Below are positions 1 through 11,089 of a DNA stretch of 64,000 bases, in pieces. The notes beneath the pieces are model-generated. The model was not told the DNA's origin. It did not search any database and worked only from the letters and a program-made list of their open reading frames with translations. The stretch lies in assembly GCA_008508345.1 (NCBI GenBank), contig QNGE01000874.1, forward strand, positions 38,426 through 102,425, read 5' to 3'. The position numbers and the translations under genes were made by a program. The stretch is from Paragonimus westermani (lineage: Eukaryota > Platyhelminthes > Trematoda > Plagiorchiida > Troglotrematidae). The first letter of the stretch is position 1. Every line of letters begins with the position of its first letter.

Positions 1-309
1 TTGTTGTGAATCCAAAAGGCGGACGACACAAAGGTTGCTTTATTGGAGAAACCAACACACTACTTAAGCGTCTGGGCACGACAAGAAACGGAAACACTCA
101 TTTGCACACCATACTCTTCTGAGGATACTCCAGTCGCTCTAGAGACCATGTATCAGTTCCGTCGTGTAGCGAAAGCCATTATATGTCATTATACCCATCA
201 ACGATCCATCCCGTATCTCTGTCGTATTTATCACGCGACTATCTCGATCCGCGATCATCTCGATCCATGCTGCTACTGAATAGTGGTGTGAGTATATGGT
301 GCGACCGTA

Positions 310-440
310 TCTCCTCACTACACTGTGACCGTCCAGCTTTATAGAGCCATCTGGTGCGTGGCAACAATGGCGTCTTGTCAACATACACTTTTGTGGACTT
401 AAAATTTGTGCCACGCCTGATTTGCTCTTGTTTTCTGATT
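310..440 (-). pseudogene. CR1-like reverse transcriptase scrap
   Basis: A minus-strand frame here reads HAPDGSIKLDGHSVV, which lines up with HIPEDFIKLDGHAIP in ORF2 of the intact CR1-like LINE at 6467-9499 (residues about 772-786, just after the polymerase palm). Only about 35 residues can be followed, and both ends stop abruptly, so this is a small relic and not a gene. The rest of 1-310 and 440-731 shows nothing I recognise. Confidence 0.6.
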
Positions 441-731
441 AATTTGTTTGCTATCAGCCAGCTTGTGGACTGCAGCAACTAGTGACAGTGTTTCTGCTGC
501 ACTTTCTTGCGAATTCCTGGGCAATAGCACTAATGTTCTTTCATCTCACTGGTTTCAAGTAAGACTTCCCAGTGATAAGAAAGCTATTATCTCAGATAGG
601 TTGGACATTACCACTTTACTCGCACAACGCAACTGCTGAGCGGTTTGAGATCTTGATGACTAGAAGTAGCCCGAGGCATCTAGAATGTTAACTGTCGGAC
701 CTGGATGGTTCAAAGTTTTGGTAAGCCCACC

Positions 732-972
732 CTACTTAATGTGTATTTTTGCCACTGCAACCTCTAGGTCTGTTATTTTTCTAAATTGACCTGCGAAGGA
801 ATCGGTGACGGGAACTAAACACAACTTCGTGTTGTTTTGGTAATGCAATATGCTAAACTTCGCCTTTGAGACTACTGTTTTAGCAGTGGCTTTGGTCTCC
901 ACAGCAGTAACAGGAGTGGAGTAGTTATTGACCGTGGTCTCTGGAGATTTTGTACCTTTCTTTGCCGTTGTC
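732..972 (-). pseudogene. CR1-like ORF1 N-terminal fragment
   Basis: A minus-strand frame starts MTTAKKGTKSPE, has a Thr/Lys/Ala-rich stretch, and then reaches DSFAGQFRKITDLEVAVAKI. The intact-type CR1 ORF1 at 9.8-11.1 kb starts MTKTGRQTRSSG and reaches DNVLAELFGRLSKLEAELAQL at the matching distance. The shared layout (basic, low-complexity N-terminus followed by a short coiled-coil-like heptad segment) makes this the 5' end of a related ORF1. It stops where the coiled coil would continue, so it is truncated. ORF1 proteins of this LINE group are thought to bind element RNA. The assignment rests on weak similarity read by eye. Confidence 0.5.
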
Positions 973-1013
973 ATGCCTCTACTGCACGAGGGTGAACGCT
1001 TGGCGACTAGCAA

Positions 1014-2860
1014 CTTTTGGAGGTTGGTTGACTGAGCTGACGTTTGGTGTAGGCTTGCATCACATGGTCCACAATAAGGTTTCTCTGAGCGTCCATTGCC
1101 TCTGCCAAAAGATCATGCGCACCGTTCGAGACGGTTAAAAGTGAATTACTGCTTCACTGGTCACTGTCTGAAACAGTCTGTGGGGCGTTGTTCAGGAATA
1201 CAACATATACAGGCAGAATTACTGAGAGGGCGTTTTGCAGTTCCGTAAAAATTACACCCATTAGATTGTATCGCAACACAACCTACAAATTAGGCAGCAT
1301 AAAGGAAAAATCAGATTGTTGTGAATCGTACACACTTAACTACTAGCTGTTGCAGTGTATCCGACCTGGTATGCCTTTATTATTTCACTAAGCCTTTGTG
1401 CAGTTACCATGTTACCATAGCCAACATCTGGGCATTATAGTAAGATGTTCTGTTTTCTATTAAAACTCTGCTCAAAACGTTCCAGGGTAATTAACTATGA
1501 TAAAATGCTGCAAATCGTTTGCCAATTGGAGCGTTCAAACCGTATCAACGGAACGTACACTTGCACACAATACTAAATGGTGTAGTGCGCGCAGGAGTGG
1601 AGGCACTGAGGAACAGCTTCTCTCTGAATGGTGGGAGCACAGCGAGAATCTGGAATAATAACAAAACGGAAATAGCACGAGCCAGAGGCCCAGTAAGTCA
1701 TGCACGCAACCTACTCAAACGAAAACCAAAATTGCGTCAATCACACGACAGCGTAATGCGTTACAATAGCATTTTTCGAAACAAGCGCCCTTCTCTCTAT
1801 TTTACGGGGGTTGGGTTTCTGTTGAATCAAAAGATTTTAAAGCCAACCATCGTTTACGGCCTGGATGGGCGATTAGTATTTTGTCACCCAGCTGTGGACT
1901 CAGAGTTACATGACCTGAGAATTTTGCTCTAACGTCCTCTCAGGAATCTACGGTAGAGGAGTTAGCGACGAGTTTCTCCTCCGCTCCATATTTTGCAGCA
2001 CTTACTATTTCGTCAAGCGAACGTTCACTTGGCGCTCTCCAATCCTGTTCCAAGACTTTCCTTACATGCAAATGGCGATGGAAGTCACAGCTACAATGAA
2101 AGTGTACAACACTCTAAGGTTCCTCTGCCTAAAGGATGCAAACCTCACCTAGCTCGCCGAACATCATTTAAACTTGCTACCTTCGATGTTCTAGCATTTA
2201 TGCAAACAGGTCACTAGGCAGCTGTTGCGTGTACTCTGGGGACCTTCACAATTGCTATCAGTTGGCTTACTGGAACAACTTCAAGTATCCTCAAGCACAT
2301 CACCATGCGTGTACAATGTGCGACTGTTTCAAGATACTGTAACTTAATTCATTGGGTGAACCCAAATCGCATACACAGGGAAGGCACCCCTTGGCTTCTT
2401 CCCCGTAAGACTTGAGGGTACGGTCAAAGCATCAAGAGATGCTCAAAAATGCTCCCACTTTGGTGCTTCAGCACCGATCGCAGCCCAGACGCACTCAAAG
2501 ATGACTTCCGCTGTCAGCTCGGTGACACTTAACACGCGGCACGTGAAATTTACAGCACTGGCTGGGAAAGTTAACGCTGAAGTTGACAGACTGAACGCTG
2601 GGAGACATGGCTTAGGTAGTCCCCATTCTTGCGGTACGCGTCAAAACGGGAAACCTGAACGATCGTATTCACCCAATGCTGGAAGCAGATTGCTCCTGTC
2701 GAACACTGAATCTGGACGCTGTAAGCATCAGTACACCACGCGGTGGCCCGCAATTTCGAGCTGACTGTGGACGCAGGCTGTACATATAGTCTTCAGCGGT
2801 CGGTGGCGTGGCTGTTTTCGAGACTGCGAGTCGAGCTAAGGCATCCGCGTGGATTGTGAC
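1014..2860. other. Region without a recognisable gene
   Basis: The longest frame (1519-1932, plus, 137 codons) has no recognisable domain. Its middle (about 1655-1760) carries a stretch also seen at 33960-34060, which belongs to a CR1 3' untranslated region, so the frame is probably chance coding over old repeat DNA. Nothing else is assignable until the RTE-like fragment starts near 2870. Confidence 0.5.
1655..1760 (-). repeat. CR1 3' untranslated region scrap
   Basis: The segment with GAGCCAGAGGCCCAGTAAG followed by CATGCACGCAAC parallels GAGCCGAAGGCCCAGTAGG plus CATGCACACGAA at 33980-34010. It also matches the reverse complement of 21050-21115. Those two lie in CR1 3' regions, so this is an old piece of the same region in minus orientation. 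Confidence 0.45.
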
Positions 2861-2869
2861 CATGCAGTG

Positions 2870-3494
2870 TTTTATGTCAAGTTCGACGATATTTTGGAAC
2901 TTCGATACATGGAATATGCAGACAACACTGTCCTAATCTGTGACGAATCACAGGGGGGTCCAGACCATCTTACGCAGACTAGAGGTTCCAGTGCGTCAAT
3001 GCGGTGTGACCCTGGCACCCACTAAGTACAAGGTGCCGTTGCAAAAATGGCAAGACCCTGCATCTGCTCTCACCATTAGCAATTGGTCGTTGAAGTCAGT
3101 TAAGAAGTTCGCCTACCTTGGGAGCCGTATCACTATCTACGGAATATCTGCCGAAGTCACGGATCACATAGTAGAAGCTCAGATGACCATTACCGATTTA
3201 CGCCATCTGTGGCGTATACGTGACTTCAATCTTCCTATGGAAGGCCGAGCGTATGATGCCACCGTAAAGATGGTCCTATTGTACGGCTCCGAAACCGGGT
3301 TTACCCGCGAAGAGGGTATTCATACATCATCGGTGTCTCCGAAGCATTAGCGGCATGTGGTGGGAACACCGTGTGAGCGGTGACGAGGTTCGTCGACTGG
3401 CTTCGGAACGGATAAACTCTGTCGATCGTTAGTAATACTTATCTCGTCCTATAGGCTTCGTTGGCTAAACCACATCTTACGAATGCCAACTGAT
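2870..3494 (+). pseudogene. RTE-like LINE reverse transcriptase, copy A
   Basis: The frame shows DDILELRYMEYADN (palm motif C, normally YADD), then a thumb/connection region containing KKFAYLGSRIT and DLRHLWRIRDFNLPMEGRAYDA, and then VLLYGSETG. Past the stop at 3350 another frame gives WWEHRVSGDEVRRLAS. This order is typical of the C-terminal half of RTE-like non-LTR retrotransposon polyproteins common in flatworms, which copy their RNA at nicked chromosomal DNA. Only about 200 residues of an expected roughly 1000 remain. The catalytic motif has Asn for the second Asp, and there are several breaks, so it cannot be active. It ends exactly at the N at 3495 and is repeated at 3622-4217. Confidence 0.8.
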
Positions 3495-3495
3495 N
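3495..3495. other. Ambiguous base (N) at a duplication edge
   Basis: A single N lies directly after the last base shared by the two tandem RTE copies. The next 126 bases (3496-3621) are unrelated to the sequence that follows copy B. This placement is what a closed scaffold gap would look like. Confidence 0.95.
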
Positions 3496-3621
3496 CCCTG
3501 AGTATCTAGAGTGCGACAGGTGTTCAGTTTCTCTCTTCCTACTAAACTTTACAGCAGACGAGATCTCAGAGTGTGCCATAAGACACTGCGAGTATGGTGT
3601 GGAATTGCTACCAGGGAGTCG

Positions 3622-4240
3622 ACTTCGATACATGGAATGTGCAGACAACACTGTCCTAATCTGTGACGGATCACAGGGAGGTCCAGACCATCTTACGCAG
3701 ACTAGAGGTTCCAGTGCGTCAATGCGGTGTGACCCTGGCACCCACTAAGTACAAGGTGCCGTTGCAAAAATGGCAAGACCCTGCATCTGCTCTCACCATT
3801 AGCAATTGGTCGTTGAAGTCAGTTAAGAAGTTCGCCTACCTTGGGAGCCGTATCACTATCTACGGAATATCTGCCGAAGTCACGGATCACATAGTAGAAG
3901 CTCAGATGACCATTACCGATTTACGCCATCTGTGGCGTATACGTGACTTCAATCTTCCTATGGAAGGCCGAGCGTATGATGCCACCGTAAAGATGGTCCT
4001 ATTGTACGGCTCCGAAACCGGGTTTACCCGCGAAGAGGGTATTCATACATCATCGGTGTCTCCGAAGCATTAGCGGCATGTGGTGGGAACACCGTGTGAG
4101 CGGTGACGAGGTTCGTCGACTGGCTTCGGAACGGATAAACTCTGTCGATCGTTAGTAATACTTATCTCGTCCTATAGGCTTCGTTGGCTAAACCACATCT
4201 TACGAATGCCAACTGATCGCCTAACACATCGTGCCTTGTT
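3622..4240 (+). pseudogene. RTE-like LINE reverse transcriptase, copy B
   Basis: This is a near-identical repeat of 2899-3494, offset by 723 bases, with about three substitutions near the left end and none noticed afterwards. It keeps the same thumb motifs (FAYLGSRIT, LRHLWRIRDF, LLYGSETG) and the same stop after VSPKH. At motif C it reads CADN where copy A has YADN. Unlike copy A it runs on past 4217, where a frame gives the family's usual continuation for a few residues before losing similarity. It is a dead fragment. Confidence 0.8.
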
Positions 4241-5190
4241 TGTGAGTGGTAGGTCAAGTTGTAAGCGCCCAGAGTGATTTGAGTTCGGAGTATGAAGACA
4301 CTCATATTGGGGTTTGCTTCAGTAGAGCACCCCCGAATTTCTGACTGGAATCCGAAGGACAATGAACTCCTCTGGCTGCGGACACTGTGCGATATGGCGA
4401 GGAGTAGCAGTTAATGGCGCTTGCGTTGCGTATTTCTGTAGGTGTTAAAGTAAGTTGTCCTGCTTCCCTCTCTGCACCTCTTACCTTTTTGCCCAGTTCA
4501 ATACCTTTAATTCCTCTCATGTCGTGGCACATCTTTCACTCCACGGGGTTTTCACGTGCCGAATATATATAAACATTTTTATACGGTAACAACCCTGACT
4601 CCGGTTCACTAGTGACGCTCGAGGGTGGCATGCTTTTCCAACCAATGCACGAAACCAAGTTGGCGCACCAACAGATACCTGGTGCGGACGAGGTAGAGCG
4701 TGTGTAAGGTTCGACTATGTCACCAAATTATGCCCATATTACCACAGCTGTTCTAAATCGATTTCTGGTGATCATGATTTGTTCGTTGAAGGGCGACACT
4801 CCAGTGGACCGCCGGGTACCCTGATATTTTTGGGTAACTTTTGGATATACTCACTGCACTCTGTGCCATTTCCAATGGGCGGACTATCATTTCTGGAAGG
4901 AGGGCAGTGTGAATGTTGACTGAAACTTATGGGCTGTCCCTACGACTCTGCTTTTATGGACGTTTAGTTTTCCTGATCATGAACTCCGTAGTTTCCGTCA
5001 CCGTGTAGCCTAACCACTTTATCGATCACGGTTTGAGTAGATAGACACCCGTTTTCGCTATTTCATCGCTTCGCGTTTTGTCCCTGTTACTTATCGCTTT
5101 TTGTAGCGTCAGTTTGCCGTTTTTGTTCACAAACTATGAAACAATGACACTCACAGGATCCAGCGGCACTGATGGATCGGAGGTAATATA
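4241..5190. other. Region without a recognisable gene
   Basis: No frame here has a domain I know. The stretch separates the RTE fragment from the 3' end of the CR1 element. An AT-rich run with TATATATAAA sits near 4561, but nothing nearby suggests a promoter. Confidence 0.5.
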
Positions 5191-5225
5191 TTATTACCAT
5201 ATAAAGAGTTGGGTAAACACTAAAA

Positions 5226-5243
5226 CACGCTCGGATAGGCGTG
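5226..5243 (-). other. CR1 3'-terminal hairpin
   Basis: On the minus strand the sequence is CACGC, an eight-base loop CTATCCGA, then GCGTG, about 35 bases before the element's tail. The same stem with different loops occurs near the ends of other CR1 copies at 21487, 22612 and 33592. The downstream second hairpin seen in other copies is not kept here. Confidence 0.7.
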
Positions 5244-6466
5244 ATCAGTACACACATTTTGACGTGACTACATAACGTACACATAATTGTTAATTGTACA
5301 ATACACCAATTATGGAAATAGAGTGATAAAACGGAGAGAATAATAAAGCAAAACTCTAGTTTATGAAAGGGCAGATGGTTTACTTGCTTCTGAAACAATA
5401 GTTCTCAAGACTTTCAATATTCGATAGAAAATATCAAGCTGTTATAACAATTGATGCTTCACAAGACTAACGTTGGCCTTATGTCCAAGGTCATGCCAGA
5501 AAAAGGACTTATCAGGATGGAGAAAATGAACAGACGAAGACTTTTTCCATTAGTTGATATGGATAGCCTCGGAAAAATACGTAGAAACTTTTGAGAAGAT
5601 GAGGGAAGATGGGCGGGTACCAATTTTTCCGGAGAAATGGACGATCTTCTGGACTGGACTCTGTTATTTTCTCAAATCGACGTAATTTCACGAACTGCCC
5701 AACCAGTACAGTATTTTAATTTTCCGAACGTTGTGGAATGTTGTCTCGCATTGGAATTGACCGTAGAATCAAGAATGAAAGGCAAAATCACGTGATAAGC
5801 ATAAGAACGTAAAATAGTCATGTGAAGTATGACGAATGATGGAGTCTGACATTTTCTGGCTAAATCTTTTATATAGAATTTACAATTTTGTGCTAATTAA
5901 TAAAATATATATCTCTAACAAATAATTGTTGTCGTATAACGCGAAAAGTGACCAATCCACAGATTATCCTAGTATATGACTACAGCCAAATTCCGACGTC
6001 GATTTAGTATGTACGGCCGTTGTGTGGAATGGGAAGATGTTTTGCAACACGGGAAGATTATCAGGTAGTCTGTAAGAATAGGAAGAGTCACGTATTTATA
6101 TGTAATCATATGAGGCGAACAGGTTAAGTTATATATATTCTCTAAACTGTTTTAACTTGCACAGCTATTGCGTAGTGGTTAATAGCTATACAGAGCTGAT
6201 AATCGTTGAGTATGGAGTAAGAGTACCGGGATGGTTTGGTTACTACTAACGGGGATGTTTAAGATGCCATATGTTGTTTTGCTATGCAGCTGCAATTTTT
6301 CGACAAAGCTGTGTACAAGATCTATCCTGCTGGAGAAATGATAAGTTTCGAAATGAGGAATTTCTCAAATGGCTAAATTGATAGCTTTGATCGGTTCGAA
6401 GTGTGTGTGGCGTTACATCCTGTGGTATAGATTCACCCTCCGTTATTATTAGATTAGATCTGATGG

Positions 6467-9400
6467 TTAGATGTTATTAGGTCCGTTTTGAAAGATATCG
6501 TCTTCAGGCAGGCAGAGTTTGAAGATCAACATGACGTTCTTTAATGTTAGGAAAGTTTCTAGGCTTCGTTTGAATTGATGTATATTCTTACTGGTTCTAA
6601 TTGCATGTGGGAGTTTGTTCCAAATGTAAGTATATTTCACTAGGAAAAAATTTGAACGGAGTTTTCTACGGGATTTAAGAGTTGCCAAAGTGAACTCTTT
6701 GTTCCTGATGTTGTATTTTGAGCTATGTTGAAGGCGAATCGCGAGTTTTACCTTAAATTTATTGCTATAAACTAGATTATACATGAGCGCAAGGTTTAGC
6801 TTGAGACGCCGTAGCCAAAGAGGATCCAGTTTAAGCGTCTGGCATCGTTCTCTGTAGTTCAACGAAGGCGGATAACCCACTAAACCTTTCGTAAATGCAC
6901 GTTGGAGACTTTCCAGAGCTAGCCTATCAGACTTGCGCAAGTGACTATATATGAACGTGCAGTACTCAAGCTGGGGTCGTACGCACAGCTTATAAAGGTG
7001 CAGTCGAGCTGCAGGAAAAAAGAATGAGTGCCTGATGTATCCAATCGTTCGCTTAGTTTTAGCTACTAGGAAAGAAATGTGTTCAGCAAAATTGAATGAG
7101 TTTGAGTAACGTATACCTAGGTCGCGGACTGAGTTGGCAGTTGGAATAGCATGACCATCCAGCTTTATAAAGTCCTCTGGTATATGACAACCGTGTGTGA
7201 CAATGGTGGATTTATTGGCTGAGAATTTCATCAGCCAGGTTTGACACCAAGACTCTAATGACATGATGTCTTCCCGTATATTTCCTAAAGAAGAATTGAG
7301 ATCGCCAGTAGGAAAAGTATAGACAAGTTTGATGTCATCAGCGAATAGGAATAGTTTGCCATGTTTGATAACTTCACATATATCATCTATATACATAAGA
7401 AAGAGCAACGGTCCCAGGACGCTTCCTTGAATCACTCCGCTGGTGACTGGTCTGGGCGTTGAGCTGTTATCTCCTATTTTCACTGTTTGTGTGCGGTCCA
7501 CAAGGTATGAAGCAAACCAGCTAAGTAATGGGTCACGTATACCGAAAGATGCCATTTTGATCAGAAGGCGCTTATGAGGCACACGATCAAAAGCTTTTTG
7601 CATATCCAGGAGTATGATAACAACTGCATTCCCTGAATCAGCAGATATTGTAACATGATCAAAGAATTCCAGCTGACACGTCATGCACGAACGTTTGCTG
7701 AGGAACCCATGCTGGGATAGGTTTATAAGCTTTTGTGATAATAAGAATTCAACCATGCGACATTTTATTATCCTTTCCAATACTCTGGAACAAATTGAAG
7801 TATGGTTAATGGGACGATAATTGTTGATGTTCTGTCGTGAGCCACCTTTGTAACGGGGCTGAATTATAGAATTTTTCCATTGGAGTGGGAAGGAACCTAG
7901 CGATAGAGAAAGTGTATAAATATTAAGCAAAAGGAAAGGGATGTCATCCCCTCCGTGTTTGAGAGCAACAGGGTGTATACCCTCTGGACCAGGTAGGTAA
8001 GAGGGTTTGATAGTAGCTAACTGAGAGCGGATTTTTACTGCATCAACAGTAACGTGGCTTAGGAACGTGTTTGTTTTTACAGGGAGAGGTGAGGGCAATA
8101 CATTTTCCTCAATGTTGAAGGAAGCAGCAAAATACGAATTGAAGGCTTCGCAGATTGTTACGGGATCATCTACGGTAGTTTTGTTCTGTAATGTAACTAC
8201 TGAGATAATAGGGTCTCTTGTACAGTTTCTGCGTTTAAATAACTGCATCAACTCAAAGCTCTTCCCTTTGCTGTTCAATGCACGTTTTTCTTCATTCTGA
8301 TGGAGCATTTTGGTCCTAGTTTCTATCATGTCAAACATTTTGTGCATTTGAATAATAAGGGAGAAGTCTTGTGTTTTTCGATATCGTGATTTCAGATTTT
8401 GGAGCTTACGTTCCTCTTTTGGAGTGAGGGTCCAGTTTTTACCACACACTCTACGGCGTTTCGATTTTTCCGGGGCTAAAATGTTCATACAAAATCTGAA
8501 GTGTTCTGTAAATACTTCGGTTGCTATACTAGGGTCAGAGGTCAGAAAGAATGTGTCCCACACCAATGACCTCAACAGAGTGGCGAACGTATTCCAGTCG
8601 ATTAATTTTATCTGGCGATAACTTACTATGTTCGATGCTATTACAGCTTTTAGGTCAAACATGAGGTTGACCACGTTGTGATCACTTCCTGGGAACCGTT
8701 CTAGGACGGATACTTTAGCAGAGGAGATACCTGTTGTAAAAATGAGATCTAAAGTGTGGTCTAGTCTGGTAGGTTCTAAGACATGTTGGCGCCAACCATT
8801 TACTTGGATACATGCAAGAAACTCTGCTTGATTTGCGGGGGCTGTGAAGGAGGTCCAAGAAATATTGGGCATATTGAAATCTCCACCAATTATTTTGTAC
8901 TGCGTGGGCAATGTTGATACATAATTCAGTCCATTGATAAGATTGGTCATGGCGTCCTGAGAGGCGTTAGGTGGTCTGTAGACACATCCTAAGAGTAGTT
9001 CACGGGATTCAGTTGCCACTGATAGCCACAATGAGTCATCAATTCTATCAAGACACGGCTCATCGAGTATAGTTGCAGAATACTGCTCCCTCAAGTAAAT
9101 TAAACATCCACCGCCACGTCCTGCATCCCGATTTTTTCGGAACATATGATAACCTATAACATTTAGTTGTGTGTTTGAAGTCTCAAGGGTACACCAAGCT
9201 TCAGTGACCAGAATAATGCAAGGATTATATAAAAAGACGAAGGATCTAAAAATCTGCATCTTATTGACCAGTGAGCGTGCATTCAAAAGCAATAAACTTA
9301 TTGCATTTTCCTTACTCGACTTCATTGTAAGACCTTTGAAAATGTCCGAAGCAGAAGGGTCTTTGTGATTCAGAGACTTTGGTAACGTCCCTTGGTCTGA

Positions 9401-9499
9401 GGCGGTTACGGTAAGCGCATCGATAACTAATGGAATATCCCCTGCGTCTGAGTCCATGACAGAAAATTTTGGAAGTGTCAGTACGGTGAATTGGGGCAA
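6467..9499 (-). CDS. CR1-like LINE ORF2: endonuclease-reverse transcriptase
   Basis: This is an uninterrupted 1010-residue polyprotein. An APE-like endonuclease spans about residues 68-280: LLLLNARSLVNK (69-80), TEAW with the metal-binding Glu at 100, GGDFNMPN (205-212) and GSDHNVV (271-277). A linker follows, then a reverse transcriptase at about 500-760: GPEGIHP, NNYRPI, the motif A aspartates in LLDMQKAFD (630-638), SGVIQGSVLGPLLF and the catalytic FADD (719-722). The C-terminal region ends PEDDIFQNGPNNI. In this family the endonuclease nicks chromosomal DNA and the polymerase primes reverse transcription there. The first Met at 9499 gives the longest frame, though an upstream frame at 9478-9681 could hold a shifted N-terminal extension. 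Length and motif preservation suggest a recently active copy. Confidence 0.93.
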   Translation of the reverse strand: MPQFTVLTLPKFSVMDSDAGDIPLVIDALTVTASDQGTLPKSLNHKDPSASDIFKGLTMKSSKENAISLLLLNARSLVNKMQIFRSFVFLYNPCIILVTEAWCTLETSNTQLNVIGYHMFRKNRDAGRGGGCLIYLREQYSATILDEPCLDRIDDSLWLSVATESRELLLGCVYRPPNASQDAMTNLINGLNYVSTLPTQYKIIGGDFNMPNISWTSFTAPANQAEFLACIQVNGWRQHVLEPTRLDHTLDLIFTTGISSAKVSVLERFPGSDHNVVNLMFDLKAVIASNIVSYRQIKLIDWNTFATLLRSLVWDTFFLTSDPSIATEVFTEHFRFCMNILAPEKSKRRRVCGKNWTLTPKEERKLQNLKSRYRKTQDFSLIIQMHKMFDMIETRTKMLHQNEEKRALNSKGKSFELMQLFKRRNCTRDPIISVVTLQNKTTVDDPVTICEAFNSYFAASFNIEENVLPSPLPVKTNTFLSHVTVDAVKIRSQLATIKPSYLPGPEGIHPVALKHGGDDIPFLLLNIYTLSLSLGSFPLQWKNSIIQPRYKGGSRQNINNYRPINHTSICSRVLERIIKCRMVEFLLSQKLINLSQHGFLSKRSCMTCQLEFFDHVTISADSGNAVVIILLDMQKAFDRVPHKRLLIKMASFGIRDPLLSWFASYLVDRTQTVKIGDNSSTPRPVTSGVIQGSVLGPLLFLMYIDDICEVIKHGKLFLFADDIKLVYTFPTGDLNSSLGNIREDIMSLESWCQTWLMKFSANKSTIVTHGCHIPEDFIKLDGHAIPTANSVRDLGIRYSNSFNFAEHISFLVAKTKRTIGYIRHSFFFPAARLHLYKLCVRPQLEYCTFIYSHLRKSDRLALESLQRAFTKGLVGYPPSLNYRERCQTLKLDPLWLRRLKLNLALMYNLVYSNKFKVKLAIRLQHSSKYNIRNKEFTLATLKSRRKLRSNFFLVKYTYIWNKLPHAIRTSKNIHQFKRSLETFLTLKNVMLIFKLCLPEDDIFQNGPNNI

Positions 9500-9781
9500 T
9501 GGTGTATGGGAGGTGGACTGAGCAGGGGAGGTTTGAACGGGGTGTGACGCAATAAAAAAGGGTAAGTTTGGGATGGATCGATCATATCTACCTGCACGTT
9601 GTCCGCAGAGGGATCACGGGAGGATTTTAAGTGAGCATCAATACTGTGAAGGCTGTTTGTATTAAAAGGGGCGTTAAGCATGGGATAGGCAACTCTGGTG
9701 TGAATAATGGGGTTCTAGTTAAGTCTTGCTTTAAAAGGTGTGTCACGTGAGATATTGTTATTGTCGTGAAGAGGCCGAAGA

Positions 9782-11089
9782 TTAGGGGGTTGGTAATAGA
9801 TGCATTCTTTTTCTCCCGGGGTGTGGGTATGGGTTCACATGCTTATTTTTTTCCTTGTACTGCGGAGGAGGTAAGCACGAACGACTCTTACGATAGTGAT
9901 TTGAGGAGGGTTTATTGAAGCCAGTGCTCCCCTGACGGCCGATTGTTGGGTTTCTTTGGGATGAATTTGAAGTTGGAGTGCCGGCGTATGTCAGATTGGT
10001 AGATGGTCTGAGCCCTACTTTGTCTGTTCTAGCTACCGCGTTGACAGGTTGAAATTTGGACGTCCTATTTGGTGCGACATAGGCACACTCATTTACATGC
10101 TGTTGTTTGGAAGCTGACTGCACGATGGGGGCATCCGTTTCGTAAGGCAGGTTGCTGGGACTGTCTAGATCTACTGCTAAGTTAATCCAGTCGGCTTGTA
10201 TGATATCCTCTGTTGTGTTGTTGGTGCTTTTAATAGAGACAGTGGCAGGCTCAGGTGTGACGCAACAGGGCAAAGCTACACAGGGTGAAGCTACACGCTC
10301 ATCAGAACCCGGTTCATTATCCTTGGACATCGTCGCATCTTGTTTGAATGTGTCCTGAACCACACGCTTGGAGGTGACAGCGTTGCGCAATAAGCGACGG
10401 TGACAGTCCCCCTCAAGCGGCGTTCTATCCTGCATAATTCTTATCAGTTTAAGAGAGATTTTGGTCTTGATGAGGTCCAGACATTGGATGAACTGTCTCG
10501 CAGTTGTTTCGCTCTGGAATTTGAACAAGAGCTGACAGCAGATCTTTTGTGTCTTCTTGCGGAGACGAATGCAGGTACAAGATGTCGGGTCTATATTGGC
10601 AATCCTCGTGAGTAGCTTCTTAATGCCATCGAGGTGGTACATTGAATACGATTGCATTATATGTGCAACGCATCCGTTTTGTGATTTCTGTTGTCAGTGT
10701 GGTGAGAAACATGCCTGCGCTCTCTAAGTTTTTTATCTTGGGACATTCCGGCACTTTGAAGATGTAAGATAGGGAGATAAGATTTTCCTTTAGGGAATCG
10801 AATACGGCGTAGCTTGTTTTTAGTTGAGCAAGTTCAGCCTCCAGTTTAGATAACCTACCAAATAACTCCGCCAATACATTGTCTAGGGGATAGAGCAGTT
10901 CTTAGTTGGAGGAGTATTGGTGGGAACCAACAGTTTATCTTTACCCCCTTTAGAAGCAGCATCTTTGAAAGGGGCTTTACAAGTTTTGGGCCTAGAACAT
11001 TTTCCATTAGGTCGTTCAATATCTAACTTAGAGCTAGAACAAGTTGTTCTGATACCAGATGATCTTGTTTGACGACCGGTTTTGGTCAT
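9782..11089 (-). pseudogene. CR1-like LINE ORF1, two frameshifts
   Basis: Three overlapping frames make one protein. Frame 1 (11089-10883) begins MTKTGRQTRSSG, is basic and ends KNCSIP. Frame 2 (10874-10620) holds AELFGRLSKLEAELAQLK, a leucine-heptad segment, and ends NAIVFNVPP. Frame 3 (10657-9782) resumes at LDGIKKLLTRI and continues through IRLRKKTQKICCQLLFKF, which has the strand pattern of the RRM-like domain found in many LINE ORF1s. A long Ser/Pro/Thr-rich, basic tail follows. The shifts fall near 10885 and 10635. ORF1 products bind element RNA. The breaks could be real mutations or base-calling errors. The function is inferred from position and layout only. Confidence 0.75.

Noticed and set aside
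5078..5398. Small frames on both strands at the CR1 3' end
   Set aside because: They overlap the 3' untranslated region and tail of the CR1 element and have no protein similarity.
8067..8621. Plus-strand frames opposite CR1 ORF2
   Set aside because: They are antisense shadows of the intact minus-strand ORF2.
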